Part shown: piece by piece, positions 20,795-30,830 of the stretch
Layout: every line of letters starts with the position of its first letter
Position numbering within the stretch: position 1 is the stretch's first letter
NCBI RefSeq assembly: GCF_025933915.1
Contig: NZ_JAICZA010000002.1
Span: 1 to 64,000 of the forward strand
Direction: 5' to 3'
Length of the DNA: 64,000 nt
Source of the DNA: Mycobacterium sp.
GTDB taxonomy: Bacteria > Actinomycetota > Actinomycetes > Mycobacteriales > Mycobacteriaceae
Notes under the pieces: generated by a model
Database searches by the model: none
What the model saw: only the letters and a program-made list of their open reading frames with translations
Told to the model about the DNA's origin: nothing
Program-made: the position numbers and the translations under genes

Positions 20795-20965
20795 TCATCC
20801 CACGCCCATCACGGCGAGTTTGTCTGCCCCGATCGGAATTGCCAGGTTCGCCGACGAGGCCGCGAGCCGCCCGGCTGAGAGGGCGGTGGTATCGACGGCC
20901 ACGAGTGGAGCTTCTCGACGCGCTGGTCGTCGCGGCAGCAAGGCCACCGCGGTCAGCTTGTTCAC
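20795..20965 (-). CDS. Hypothetical small ORF (56 aa), unproven
   Basis: GTG at 20965, upstream GGAG; translates VNKLTAVALLPRRPARREAPLVAVDTTALSAGRLAASSANLAIPIGADKLAVMGVG*; most codons end in G or C. Below the length cut-off of the supplied ORF track. Confidence 0.3.
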   Translation of the reverse strand: MNKLTAVALLPRRPARREAPLVAVDTTALSAGRLAASSANLAIPIGADKLAVMGVG

Positions 20966-21230
20966 GATCCGCTACTCCGTTTCGGCAATCTCGATTGGCG
21001 AGAATCTACCTCTCACAGTTGAGTATCAAATTTCCATAGCGGATCGCCTTCGTCAATCTGCTCTGCAGACGCCGAGCCGGCCCATCGGTGTAGCAACAGA
21101 CAATAGCCCGCGCCGGCTCGCCGTGTCGCTCGCATCATCGCGAATTCCGACGTGCGCATCGACCCGCACCCGCGCGCACCTGGCTCTTTCGGCGATAATG
21201 ACTCCGTCACACCGGCACAAAGGAGTCCCG

Positions 21231-22289
21231 ATGAGCAACGCAACTACAGACCGTCCGCTGCGGGTGATCCAGTGGACGACCGGCAACATCGGGCGGCGGT
21301 CACTGCACGCCATCATCGGGCGAGGGGACATGGAACTGGTCGGGGTTTATGCCCACGGCGAGGAAAAGGTCGGCGTCGACGCCGCCGAACTGGCGGGCTG
21401 GCCTGAGCCGACCGGGGTGCGGGCGACGAACGACGTCGACGCGCTGCTGGCCCTGGGCGCCGACGCGTGTTGCTATAACCCGTTGTGGCCCAACATCGAT
21501 GAGCTGGTGCGGCTGCTGGAATCGGGTGTCAACGTCTGCACCAGCGCGGCCTGGATCACCGGCGGCAAGCAGACGCCCCAGGACCGCAAACGCGTCGAGG
21601 AGGCCTGCCAAAAGGGCAATTCGACGATCTTCGGCAGCGGCGCGCACCCGGGCATGACCAACATGGTCGGCATGGTGCTGTCCGCCTCGTGCGAGCGCGT
21701 CGACGAGATTCGGATCACCGAGTCCGTGGACTGCTCGACCTACGAATCGGCGGAGACCCAAACCGCCATGGGGTTCTCGCAAGACCCCGACACCCCGGGG
21801 TTGGCCGACAGCGTGCGCCGGGAAAGCGAGGTCTTCGCCGAATCGGCGGCGATGATGGCCGACGCGATCGGGGCGAAGCTGGACAAGATGACCTTCGACG
21901 TCACCTTCACCCCGGCCACCGGTGACTCCGACCTGGGGTTCATGAAGATTCCCGCCGGAACGGTCGGCAGCGTCTACGGCTACCACCGCGGCTGGGTCGG
22001 CGATCGCAACGTCGTCAGCGTCGGATTCAACTGGACCATGGGCAGCCACGTCGTCCCACCCAAACCGCTCGAGCACGGGCACGTCATACAGGTGTTCGGG
22101 CTGCCCAACATGCGCACCGTTCTGCACTGCCTGCCACCCAAAGACTGGACCGAGCCCGGGTTCATGGGGCTGGGAATGATCTACACCGCGATGCCGGTTA
22201 CCAATGCCGTCCCGGCGGTGGTGGCGGCCAGGCCGGGAATCATGACGCTGGCCGATTTGCCGCCGGTCACCGGCCGCCTGGCGCGCTAG
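21231..22289 (+). CDS. Dihydrodipicolinate-reductase-like NAD(P)-binding oxidoreductase
   Basis: MSNATTDRPLRVIQWTTGNIGRRSLHAIIGRGDMELVGVYAH (Rossmann GxxGxx); RBS aaaggag before ATG 21231. Confidence 0.82.
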   Translation: MSNATTDRPLRVIQWTTGNIGRRSLHAIIGRGDMELVGVYAHGEEKVGVDAAELAGWPEPTGVRATNDVDALLALGADACCYNPLWPNIDELVRLLESGVNVCTSAAWITGGKQTPQDRKRVEEACQKGNSTIFGSGAHPGMTNMVGMVLSASCERVDEIRITESVDCSTYESAETQTAMGFSQDPDTPGLADSVRRESEVFAESAAMMADAIGAKLDKMTFDVTFTPATGDSDLGFMKIPAGTVGSVYGYHRGWVGDRNVVSVGFNWTMGSHVVPPKPLEHGHVIQVFGLPNMRTVLHCLPPKDWTEPGFMGLGMIYTAMPVTNAVPAVVAARPGIMTLADLPPVTGRLAR

Positions 22290-22343
22290 CGGCAATGCCG
22301 CTCGCCCCACCCGGCGGCCCCCAGGAGGAACGCTTGCGTGCAC

Positions 22344-22362
22344 TAAGGTTAGGATGCCTAGC
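22344..22362 (+). promoter_or_regulatory. Weak IdeR-box-like half-site upstream of mmpS
   Basis: TAAGGTTAGGATGCCTAGC versus recalled IdeR consensus TTAGGTTAGGCTAACCTAA: left half matches 9/10, right half poor. Confidence 0.25.
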
Positions 22363-22454
22363 TGAGCAAACGTTCCGTTGACATTGGTGTCGTCGGCGCT
22401 GGTTGGTGAGCTTTGCGGCAAGGCCCGAAGCGGTGGGCGAAAGGCGGTCGGGTG

Positions 22455-22919
22455 ATGAGTAGTCCTCACTCAGGTCCTCGCCCCGGCGTCGTGACCCGCG
22501 TCCTGAAGCACGGGTGGATACCGCTGCTGCTGGTGGTCGTTCTGGCGGTCTCGGCGCTGATCGTGTCGCGGCTACACAAGATCTTCGGCTCCGAAGATCT
22601 CAACGCAAACGCCGGCCAAGGGATCGAAATCGTGCAGTTCAACCCGAAGGTCGTCGTCTACGAAATCTCCGGCTCCCCGGGCACGACGGCGAACATCAAC
22701 TACTGGGACGAAAACGCCAACACGCATCAGGTCGACAACGCCCCGCTGCCCTGGTCGACCACGATCTCGACCACGCTGCCGTCGGTGAGCGCCAACATCA
22801 TGGCGCAGAGCGACGGCAGGACGATCAGCTGCACGATCACCGTGGACGGCGTCGTCCGCGATCGCCAGAACTCCGACGGCCATAACGCCCAGACCTTCTG
22901 CCTGGTGAAGTCCGCATGA
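22455..22919 (+). CDS. MmpS-family membrane protein
   Basis: Single N-terminal TM (WIPLLLVVVLAVSALIVSRLHKIFG) then MmpS domain (VVYEISGSPGTTANINYWDENANTHQVDNAPLPWSTTIST...); 4-nt ATGA overlap with mmpL. Confidence 0.9.
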   Translation: MSSPHSGPRPGVVTRVLKHGWIPLLLVVVLAVSALIVSRLHKIFGSEDLNANAGQGIEIVQFNPKVVVYEISGSPGTTANINYWDENANTHQVDNAPLPWSTTISTTLPSVSANIMAQSDGRTISCTITVDGVVRDRQNSDGHNAQTFCLVKSA

Positions 22920-25822
22920 GCGATGTGAACAACGAGACCGAACGCGTCCTGAGCGCGGCCGACACCGGCCCGATCACAACCCGGGGCCGGTCGATGGCCG
23001 ACCGCGGCCACCGCCCCTACCTTCCCCATGCGATCCGCATCTTCGCGATACCGATCATTTTGGGCTGGCTGGCCGTCACGGTGTTGGTGAACGTCATCGT
23101 TCCCTCGTTGGAAGTCGTCGGCGAGGCGCATTCGGCGCCGATGGCGCCGCTGGACGCTCCGTCGATGAAGGCGATGCTGCGCCTCGGCCATAACTTCCAC
23201 GAATTCGATTCGAACAGCACTGTGATGATCGTCCTGGAGGGTCAGCACCCCCTCGGCCCGGACGCGCACCAGTACTACGACAAGCTGATTCGGCAACTCC
23301 GCCAGGACCCCAAGCACATTCAGCACATCCAGGACTTCTGGGGCGACCGGTTGACGGCCGCGGGCGCTCAGAGCGCCGACGCCAAGGCCGCCTATGTGCA
23401 GGTGAACCTCGCCGGTAACCAGGGCACGACGCAGGCGAACGAGTCCGTGGACGCCGTGCGGAAGGTGATCGAGGCGAACAAGGCGCCACCCGGCGTGAAG
23501 GCCTACGTCACCGGTCCCGCGGCGCTGTCGGACGACATGCACATCATCGGTAACGCCAGCCTGGCCAAGATCACGCTGTTCACCCTGGGCGCCATCGCGA
23601 TCATGTTGCTGCTGGTCTACCGGTCCATCGTCACGACATTGATCCAGTTGTTCATGACCTTTGTCGCGCTGGCCTGTTCGCGGGGCGTCGTCGCGGTTCT
23701 CGCGTACCACAACGCATTCGGTCTCACCACCTTCGCCGCCAACATCCTCACCATGCTGGCGATCGCCGCCGGAACGGACTACGGCATCTTCCTGGTCGGC
23801 CGCTATCAAGAGGCGCTGCGCGAAGGCGAGGATCGAGAAACCGCGTACTACACCACCTTCAAAGGGGTGGCCCCCGTCGTCCTGGGGTCCGGGCTGACTA
23901 TCGCCGGGGCGACCTACTGCCTGAGTTTCACGCGGCTGCCCTGGTTCAACACCATGGGCGCACCGGTGGCGATCGGCATGCTGGTGGTGGTGGCGGCCGG
24001 CCTGACGTTAGGCCCCGCGGTTGTCTTCATCGGCAGCCGCTTCCACCTCTTCGAAACCAAGCGGGCGGCCAAGGGTGGGCGGCTGTGGCGCCGCGTGGGT
24101 ACCGCCGTAGTGCGTTGGCCCGCACCGGTTTTGGTCGTCAGCGCCGCCGTCGTGTTGGTCGGCATGATCGCCCTACCGAGCTTCCACACGAGCTACAACG
24201 ACCGCCATTACCTGCCGTTGTCGGCCCCGTCCAATCAAGGGCAAGAGGCCGCGAATCGGCATTTCTCCGAGGCGCGGATGAACCCCGACCTGTTGATGGT
24301 CGAATCCGACCATGACATGCGGAACCCGGCCGACATGCTGGTGTTGGACCGAGTGGCCAAGAACGAGATGCGCACGCTCGGCATCGCGATGGTCCAGGAC
24401 ATCACCAGGCCGCTGGGCATTCCGATTCAGCACAGCTCGATTCCGTTCCAGAACAGCGTCCAAAGCCAGACGACGATGCAGAACATGAGCTTCCTCAAGG
24501 AGCGCATCGCCGACATCCTGAGGTTGACCGACGACCTGCAGACCCAGATCGACACCACGCAGCGCCAGTACGAGGTGACAAAGGATCTGGCCAAAGCCGC
24601 CGACGACAGCGCAAAGACCACGGCGCTCACGTCGGAGATCACCGATTCCGTGCGCGATCACCTCGCGGACTTCGACGACACCTTCCGACCGGTGCGCACC
24701 TACTTCTACTGGGAGAAGCACTGCTACGACATTCCGCTGTGCTACGGATTACGGTCCCTGTGGGACACGATGGACGGTTTCGACCAGCTCGCCGAGCAGT
24801 TCCACGTGCTCACGGGCGACATCCAGCACACGGCCGACGCAACCCACGAACTGATGACGCTGTTTCCCACGCTGATCGCCACGCTGAAGACCACCCGGGG
24901 CATCACGCTGACGCTCTACCAGACGTTCAAGGCGATGATCGACCAGATGGAGGCGATGAGCAACACCGCCATCGTCATGGGCCAAAGCTTCGACACGTCG
25001 AAGAACGACGACTTCTTCTATCTCCCGCCGGAGGCCTTCGATAACCCCGATTTCCAGACGGGCCTTCGGATGTTCTTGTCGCCGGACGGTAAGTCGGCGC
25101 GGTTCTTCATCACGCACCAGGGTGATCCGATGTCGCCCGAGGGCATCGCCCAGGTCGACGCCGAGCGCACCGCCGCGCAGGAGGCGTTGAAGCAGTCCTC
25201 GCTGTCGGATGCCAGGGTGTATCTCGGCGGAACCGCGGCGACGTTCAGGGACATGGCCGACGGCGAGAAATACGACCTGATGATCGCCGTGGTGTCGGCC
25301 CTGACGCTGATCTTCATGATCATGCTGCTGCTCACCAGGAGCGTGGTGGCCGCGCTGGTGATCGTCGGCACCGCGGCCAGCTCGATCGCGGCGTCATTCG
25401 GTCTGTCCGTGCTGATTTGGCAGGATCTGTTCGGCATCAGAATCCACTGGATAGTGATGGCGCTGTCGGTCATCATCCTGCTGGCCGTCGGATCCGACTA
25501 CAACCTGCTACTGGTCTCCCGGTTCCGCGAGGAGATCCATCGGGGGCTCAAGACGGGGATCATCCGGTCGATGGCCGGCACCGGCGGCGTGGTGACGGCG
25601 GCCGGCCTCGTGTTCGCCTTCACCATGGCATCCATGCTGGGTAGCGATCTGCGGGTGCTCGGTCAGTTCGGGTCGACGGTGTGCATCGGTCTGCTGCTCG
25701 ACACGCTGATCGTGCGCACGCTGCTGATGCCATCGATCGCCACCTTGCTCGGACGGTGGTTCTGGTGGCCGCAGGTTGTCCACCCGCGCGGCGACAACGC
25801 GCGCCGGCCGGTGAGCGCCTAA
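22916..25822 (+). CDS. MmpL-family RND transporter (MmpL4/MmpL5-like)
   Basis: 968 aa; MLAIAAGTDYGIFLVGRYQEALREGEDRETAY and ALSVIILLAVGSDYNLLLVSRFREEI; long periplasmic coiled-coil region with KHCYDIPLCYGL cysteine pair. Confidence 0.93.
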   Translation: MSDVNNETERVLSAADTGPITTRGRSMADRGHRPYLPHAIRIFAIPIILGWLAVTVLVNVIVPSLEVVGEAHSAPMAPLDAPSMKAMLRLGHNFHEFDSNSTVMIVLEGQHPLGPDAHQYYDKLIRQLRQDPKHIQHIQDFWGDRLTAAGAQSADAKAAYVQVNLAGNQGTTQANESVDAVRKVIEANKAPPGVKAYVTGPAALSDDMHIIGNASLAKITLFTLGAIAIMLLLVYRSIVTTLIQLFMTFVALACSRGVVAVLAYHNAFGLTTFAANILTMLAIAAGTDYGIFLVGRYQEALREGEDRETAYYTTFKGVAPVVLGSGLTIAGATYCLSFTRLPWFNTMGAPVAIGMLVVVAAGLTLGPAVVFIGSRFHLFETKRAAKGGRLWRRVGTAVVRWPAPVLVVSAAVVLVGMIALPSFHTSYNDRHYLPLSAPSNQGQEAANRHFSEARMNPDLLMVESDHDMRNPADMLVLDRVAKNEMRTLGIAMVQDITRPLGIPIQHSSIPFQNSVQSQTTMQNMSFLKERIADILRLTDDLQTQIDTTQRQYEVTKDLAKAADDSAKTTALTSEITDSVRDHLADFDDTFRPVRTYFYWEKHCYDIPLCYGLRSLWDTMDGFDQLAEQFHVLTGDIQHTADATHELMTLFPTLIATLKTTRGITLTLYQTFKAMIDQMEAMSNTAIVMGQSFDTSKNDDFFYLPPEAFDNPDFQTGLRMFLSPDGKSARFFITHQGDPMSPEGIAQVDAERTAAQEALKQSSLSDARVYLGGTAATFRDMADGEKYDLMIAVVSALTLIFMIMLLLTRSVVAALVIVGTAASSIAASFGLSVLIWQDLFGIRIHWIVMALSVIILLAVGSDYNLLLVSRFREEIHRGLKTGIIRSMAGTGGVVTAAGLVFAFTMASMLGSDLRVLGQFGSTVCIGLLLDTLIVRTLLMPSIATLLGRWFWWPQVVHPRGDNARRPVSA

Positions 25823-26655
25823 TCCACCGGTGGTTTCGCCACGCTCACCGCGACCGCGCCCGCGCCGACGTGAAGCGCGAGCACCGGCCCCAGCTCGGTG
25901 ACGATCGCCGGCTCGCACGCCGGCAGCCGCTTGCCCAGCGCCGTCGCCACCTCGGCGGCGCCGTCCGGGTTGTTGACGTGGTGCACCGCCAGGGCGGCCG
26001 TGCCGTCGCCGACGGCCTCGCAGACCCGATCGATCATCGCCTCCGTCGCGTGACTGACGGTGCGCACCCGTTGGGCCAGAACAAGTTTCCCGTCGTCGAT
26101 ACGCAGCAACGGTTTGAGCGCCAGCGCGGTGCCCAGCCACGCCGCCGCCCCACCGATGCGCCCGCTGCGGCGCAGGTTGTCGAGTCGATGCACCACGATG
26201 AACGCGTGTCCGCGTGCCACGGCCGAGCGCGCGGCGTCCGTGACGGCGTCCAGGTCACCGCCCGCGGCCGCTGCCCGCGCGGCTGCCAGGGCGACGAAGC
26301 CGATCCCCATCGCGGCCGATTTGGAGTCGACGACCCGCACGTTGGGATCCAGGTCGGCGGCGGTGCGTTCGGCGGCCCGGCAGGTTCCCGACAGTGCCGA
26401 CGAAATGTGCACTGCCACCACACCGTCGGCGCCGCTGTCGGCCAACGCCTGCTGGTACACGTCGGCGAGTTCGGCCGGGGTCGCCGCCGCGGTGGTGGCC
26501 GCAAGCTGGTGGATGTCGTCCGGAATGTCGTCCACGCCGTCGCGTAGATCGGCCCCGTCGAGCAAGATGTGCAGGGGAACGACACGTATCCCCCACTTTT
26601 CGAGTAGGTCGGCCGGCAGCCGCGCCGACGAGTCGGTCACCACCACGACGGTCAC
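25819..26655 (-). CDS. DegV-family fatty-acid-binding protein
   Basis: MTVVVVTDSSARLPADLLEKWGIRVVPLHILLDG...; DegV fold, syntenic with Rv2417c; GTG start at 26655. Confidence 0.9.
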   Translation of the reverse strand: MTVVVVTDSSARLPADLLEKWGIRVVPLHILLDGADLRDGVDDIPDDIHQLAATTAAATPAELADVYQQALADSGADGVVAVHISSALSGTCRAAERTAADLDPNVRVVDSKSAAMGIGFVALAAARAAAAGGDLDAVTDAARSAVARGHAFIVVHRLDNLRRSGRIGGAAAWLGTALALKPLLRIDDGKLVLAQRVRTVSHATEAMIDRVCEAVGDGTAALAVHHVNNPDGAAEVATALGKRLPACEPAIVTELGPVLALHVGAGAVAVSVAKPPVD

Positions 26656-26712
26656 GAGCGCCGCTCCTCCTCATCGCTTCGCTCTGCATCGTCGTCGACG
26701 CGGGTCACGAGC
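26650..26712. repeat. MIRU-like interspersed repeat, copy 1
   Basis: gtcacgagcgccgctcctcctcatcgcttcgctctgcatcgtcgtcgacgcgggtcacgagcgc; core shared with 26753 and 59703. Confidence 0.65.
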
Positions 26713-26713
26713 G

Positions 26714-27514
26714 CTACCCGCGTGGTTTCTCGTGGGACGCGCCGGCCTGATTGCGCGGCTCCTCCTCATCGCGCTGCGCGCTCTGCATCGTCGCCACGCC
26801 GGCCTCGGCGAGCGCCTTGAGCATCAGCTCGGCGACCGCCTGGTGGGCCTCGAAATTCCAGTGAATGCCGTCGGGGTTTCCCCGGCCGCTCATAATCTGT
26901 TCTGCGACAGCGGCTTTGAGATCAACCAGGGGTACGTCGTGGTTTTGCGCCCATTCGGTGATCGCGGCCACGGTCGCCGCCCGACCGTGGTGAGCCCTAC
27001 CGTAGGTGTCGGCGATGTGCACCGACGGCAGCGACGCCACGATCGGGATACCCGGACGGTTGAAATCGATTGCGCCACGCGTCTGTTCGAGATAGTCGGC
27101 ACTCAGGTGCGGAGGCAGGGCGGGCCTGGCCACCGGGGAGAGCCTGGGCTGCAGCCACCCGTAACCATCGCGGACCCAGCGCCTCAACCCGGGCGGCCGC
27201 ACATAGCGGATCAGCTCGCGCACCGCGGTGGGCAGCACCGACGGCAGCGAATCCATGCCGCAGGTGGCGAAGATGACGGCGCCCGCCCGCGGTAGCGCCG
27301 CCCAGGCCCGCGGGTCCTGGGTTGCCGCCCACCAGACGTCCCGGCACGTCCATCCAATGCGGCCGATCAGCTCCACATCCCAACCCAGCTGGGCGGCAAC
27401 GATATTCGGCCAGATTCGGGGATCGTCGGCGGGTAGCCCCCCGGTTGGCCCGTAGTAGGCCAGCGAGTCGGCGAAAATCAGCAGTGTGGGCCTGGGCCTC
27501 TGTTCAGAGGACAT
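26714..27514 (-). CDS. octT: Diglucosylglycerate octanoyltransferase OctT-like SGNH hydrolase
   Basis: [26 protein letters not shown]... GDSL/SGNH-like; syntenic with Rv2418c; 11-nt overlap with upstream gpgP. Confidence 0.82.
   Translation of the reverse strand: MSSEQRPRPTLLIFADSLAYYGPTGGLPADDPRIWPNIVAAQLGWDVELIGRIGWTCRDVWWAATQDPRAWAALPRAGAVIFATCGMDSLPSVLPTAVRELIRYVRPPGLRRWVRDGYGWLQPRLSPVARPALPPHLSADYLEQTRGAIDFNRPGIPIVASLPSVHIADTYGRAHHGRAATVAAITEWAQNHDVPLVDLKAAVAEQIMSGRGNPDGIHWNFEAHQAVAELMLKALAEAGVATMQSAQRDEEEPRNQAGASHEKPRG
26753..26803. repeat. MIRU-like interspersed repeat, copy 2 (inside octT 3' end)
   Basis: tgcgcggctcctcctcatcgcgctgcgcgctctgcatcgtcgccacgccgg; same core ctcctcctcatcg...gctctgcatcgtcg as copy 1. 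Confidence 0.6.
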
Positions 27515-28178
27515 CGTTGGACACCTGTGCCGAGGCGTTCCACACATCCAGCCGCCAGCGGATGCTCTCGAAGTCGTGCCCGTCATCGCCGGAATAGCCG
27601 GAAAGCTGCACCCAGCTGGCGTTGCCCATGCCGCCCAAAATCGGCCAGTTGCCGACCGGGAGCTTCAGCAACGCGGCCGAGAGCGCGGCGATCAGCCCTC
27701 CGTGGGCCACCAGCACCACCGGGCGATCCGGCCCGTGGGGATCACCCCATTCCCGCTCGCCGGACACCAATTCGGCTACCAACGGCACGCCGCGGGCCGC
27801 GACGTCCACCCGACTCTCCCCGCCGTGCGGGGCCCAGGTGGCATCTTCGCGCCAGGCCAGTCGCGCGCCGGGGGCCTGCGCGTCGACCTCGGTGTGGGTC
27901 AATCCCTGCCAGTCGCCGAGATGAGTCTCCCGCAGCCGCTGATCCACCCGGACCGCCAGGCCGGTCCGCTCCCCCAGCCTGACCGCCGTGTCGTAGGCGC
28001 GATGCAGATCCGACGATACGATCAGCAACGGCTGCACCTTGCCCAGCACCTCGGCGGCCGCGACGGCCTGTGCCCGCCCGAGTTCGCTGAGCTCGGAATC
28101 GAGCTGGCCCTGCATCCGGCTGCCGGCGTTGAACTCGGTTTGCCCGTGCCGCAACATGATCAGGCGACGGATCTTCAT
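27504..28178 (-). CDS. gpgP: Glucosyl-3-phosphoglycerate phosphatase (histidine phosphatase family)
   Basis: [31 protein letters not shown] (RHG motif) and [13 protein letters not shown]; syntenic with Rv2419c. Confidence 0.88.
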   Translation of the reverse strand: MKIRRLIMLRHGQTEFNAGSRMQGQLDSELSELGRAQAVAAAEVLGKVQPLLIVSSDLHRAYDTAVRLGERTGLAVRVDQRLRETHLGDWQGLTHTEVDAQAPGARLAWREDATWAPHGGESRVDVAARGVPLVAELVSGEREWGDPHGPDRPVVLVAHGGLIAALSAALLKLPVGNWPILGGMGNASWVQLSGYSGDDGHDFESIRWRLDVWNASAQVSNDVL

Positions 28179-28570
28179 CGCGGGCTCGAGTCTTCGGAGT
28201 TCACGCCGTCCCCGTCAAGGTCCACCGGCACCACCGGGCAGTCACCCCACAGCCGATCCAGGGCATAGAAGTCGCGGTCATCCTGGTGCTGAATGTGAAC
28301 GACGATGTCGCGATAGTCCAGCAGCGTCCAGCGCCCTTCGCGGGTGCCCTCGCGGCGCGCGGGTTTGTAGCCCGCCTTACGCATTTTCTCCTCGACCTCG
28401 TCGACGATGGCATTGACCTGTCGCTCATTGGACGCCGAGGCGATCACGAAGCAGTCGGTGATGGCGAGCTGGGCGGAGACGTCGATGACGACGACGTCGT
28501 CGGCGAGCTTCGAGGCGGCGGCGCCGGCGGCCACCGTCGCCATGTCGATGGCTTCCGGGGTGGCGCTCAC
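28175..28570 (-). CDS. rsfS: Ribosomal silencing factor RsfS
   Basis: [89 protein letters not shown] start 28570 ([17 protein letters not shown]). Confidence 0.93.
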   Translation of the reverse strand: MSATPEAIDMATVAAGAAASKLADDVVVIDVSAQLAITDCFVIASASNERQVNAIVDEVEEKMRKAGYKPARREGTREGRWTLLDYRDIVVHIQHQDDRDFYALDRLWGDCPVVPVDLDGDGVNSEDSSPR

Positions 28571-29235
28571 GGGTGATCCCCTGGGGTCAGGCTTGTTTCG
28601 TTCACGGCCACCGCCGGTCCCGCGTCGTCGCGGTAGAGCCGGCGCTTGGAGACGTACTGCACGACGCCGTCGGGCATCAGGTACCACAGCGGCCGGCGCC
28701 CCGCCGCGCGCCGACGACAATCGGTCGACGAGATCGCCAGTGCCGGTATCTCGACCAGGGTCAGCGCGTCGTCGGGCAGCTCACCCAGCACGCCGGTGAT
28801 GTGTTCGCGCCGCAGCTCGTAGCCGGGCCGGCTGACCCCGATAAAGTGCGCCAGCTCGAACAGCGTCTCCCAGCCCTGCCACGACAGGATGGAGGCCAGC
28901 GCGTCGGCACCGGTGATGAAGTACAGCTCGGAGTCCGGGTTGAGGGCGTGCAGGTCGCGCAGCGTGTCCTTGGTGTAGGTGGGGCCGGCGCGGTCGATGT
29001 CGACCCGGCTGACCGAGAAACGGGGGTTGGACGCCGTGGCGATCACCGTCATCAGATACCGGTCCTCGGCGGCGGAGGGGTGCCGATCCTTCTGCCAGGG
29101 CTGACCGCTGGGCACGAACACGACTTGATCGAGGTCGAACAGGTCGGCGACCTCACTGGCGGCAACCAGGTGGCCGTGATGGATGGGGTCGAACGTCCCA
29201 CCCATCACTCCTAACCTGCGAAGCTGCTTTTGCAC
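28567..29235 (-). CDS. nadD: Nicotinate-nucleotide adenylyltransferase
   Basis: [53 protein letters not shown]; 4-nt overlap with rsfS. Confidence 0.94.
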   Translation of the reverse strand: MQKQLRRLGVMGGTFDPIHHGHLVAASEVADLFDLDQVVFVPSGQPWQKDRHPSAAEDRYLMTVIATASNPRFSVSRVDIDRAGPTYTKDTLRDLHALNPDSELYFITGADALASILSWQGWETLFELAHFIGVSRPGYELRREHITGVLGELPDDALTLVEIPALAISSTDCRRRAAGRRPLWYLMPDGVVQYVSKRRLYRDDAGPAVAVNETSLTPGDHP

Positions 29236-29300
29236 GATGTGCCAGCTTACTTGAGCCGGCGATCCGGGCCGATTCCCCAGGTCGCGCCGGCGTGCGCCCC

Positions 29301-29362
29301 GCGAGCGTGCATAGTTTTACCGCTAGTGCGGCGTGTCGGCGGACAAACACGCACGCTCGCGC
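29301..29362. repeat. Intergenic palindromic repeat
   Basis: Perfect 10-nt arms GCGAGCGTGC (29301-29310) / GCACGCTCGC (29351-29360); right end CAAACACGCACGCTCGCGC identical to 40471-40489. Confidence 0.6.
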
Positions 29363-29371
29363 GAACCGGCG

Positions 29372-30820
29372 TCACACCGGCAGCAGCTGGTCGATCACCG
29401 TGGCCAACTGCTTGGCGGACCGGCATTCGTGCATCGCGATGACCTCTTGATAGCGCGGCACCGCCGAGTCGCCGCTTCCCCACAGATGCTTGGGCTCGGG
29501 GTTCAGCCAGTGCGCGTGCCGGCTGGCGGTCACCATGTGGGACAGCAGCTCGGTCTCCGGATTGCGGTAGTTGGTGCGACCATCCCCCAGCACCAGCAGC
29601 GAGGTGCGCGGTGAGAGCACGTTGGGGAATGCCTGCATGAACGACGCAAACGCGTTGCCGTAGTCGGAATGGCCATCGCGACTGAAGACGCCCGACTCCC
29701 GGGTAATCCGCTGAATGGCCACGGCGAGGTCGGCTTCCGGGCCGAACATGTGGGTCACTTCGTCGGTGGTGTCGATGAAAGCGAATACGCGAACGCGCGA
29801 GAACTGTTGGCGCAGAGCATGTACCAAGAGCAGGGTGAAATGACTGAACCCGGCTACCGAGCCGGAGACATCGCACAGCACCACCAGTTCCGGCCGCGCC
29901 GGCCGGGGCTTGGCCAGCACCACGTCGATCGGCACGCCGCCGGTGGACATCGACTTGCGCAGCGTCTTGCGAAGATCGATCGTCCCGGCCCGGGTGCGTC
30001 GCCGGCGGGCGGCCAGCCGGGTCGCCAGTGTTCGGGCCAGCGGCGCCACCACTCGGCGCATCTGGCGCAGCTGCTCACCGGAGGCGCGCAGGAATTCAAC
30101 GTTCTCGGAAAGCTGCGGAATGCCGTACATCTGAACGTGATCGCGGCCCAGCTGCTCCGCGGTGCGTCGTTTGGTCTCGGCGTCGACCATCTTGCGCAAC
30201 TGGGTTATCCGCTGTGCGGCAAGCGCTTTGGCGATCTCCTCCTGCGTGGGAGTGGGCTCGTCGCCGTACGACGCGAGCAGCCCCGCCAGTAGCTTGCCCT
30301 CGAGTTCGTCCAGCGCCATCGCCTTGAGCGCCTGGTAGGACGAGAAGGACGGGCCACGGCTGGAAGTGTATTTCCCGTAGGCCTCCACGATCCTGGCGAT
30401 CATCGCGACCAGGCGCTCGTCCATGTTGGCGAGATCGGGGTTTTCGGCCAGCAGATCCAGCAGCATCTGGCGCATCGCCTCGACGTCGTCGGGGGGCAAA
30501 GCGTTGTCGTCTTGCGGGTCGTTGGCCTCGTCGTCGGTGACCACCACGCGAGCGCCCAACGCCGCCGGGAACCACAGGTCGAACATGGCGTCATACGTCT
30601 CGCGGTGATCCGGCCGGCGCAACACGGCGCATGCGATGCCCTCGCGCAGTACCTCGCGGTTGCCCAGGCCCAGGGTTGCCATCACCCGGCCGGCATCCAC
30701 CGTCTCCGACGGGCCGACCGAAATCCCCGCCCCGCGAAGCGCTTCCACGAAGCCGACCAGGTGACCGGGCAGCCCGTGCGGGGCGAGCGGCCGGGAGGGT
30801 CGGATGCGGCGGGCGGCCAT
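29372..30820 (-). CDS. VWA-domain protein (CoxE-like), partner of MoxR ATPase
   Basis: PELVVLCDVSGSVAGFSHFTLLLVHALRQQFSRVRVFAFIDTTDEVT (MIDAS-like DxSxS); syntenic with Rv2425c. Confidence 0.9.
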   Translation of the reverse strand: MAARRIRPSRPLAPHGLPGHLVGFVEALRGAGISVGPSETVDAGRVMATLGLGNREVLREGIACAVLRRPDHRETYDAMFDLWFPAALGARVVVTDDEANDPQDDNALPPDDVEAMRQMLLDLLAENPDLANMDERLVAMIARIVEAYGKYTSSRGPSFSSYQALKAMALDELEGKLLAGLLASYGDEPTPTQEEIAKALAAQRITQLRKMVDAETKRRTAEQLGRDHVQMYGIPQLSENVEFLRASGEQLRQMRRVVAPLARTLATRLAARRRRTRAGTIDLRKTLRKSMSTGGVPIDVVLAKPRPARPELVVLCDVSGSVAGFSHFTLLLVHALRQQFSRVRVFAFIDTTDEVTHMFGPEADLAVAIQRITRESGVFSRDGHSDYGNAFASFMQAFPNVLSPRTSLLVLGDGRTNYRNPETELLSHMVTASRHAHWLNPEPKHLWGSGDSAVPRYQEVIAMHECRSAKQLATVIDQLLPV

Positions 30821-30830
30821 GGCGGTCTTC

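Noticed and set aside
20697-22289. 530-aa extended version of the DapB-like protein
   Set aside because: The upstream 178 codons look non-coding; ATG 21231 has RBS aaaggag and starts the Rossmann fold.
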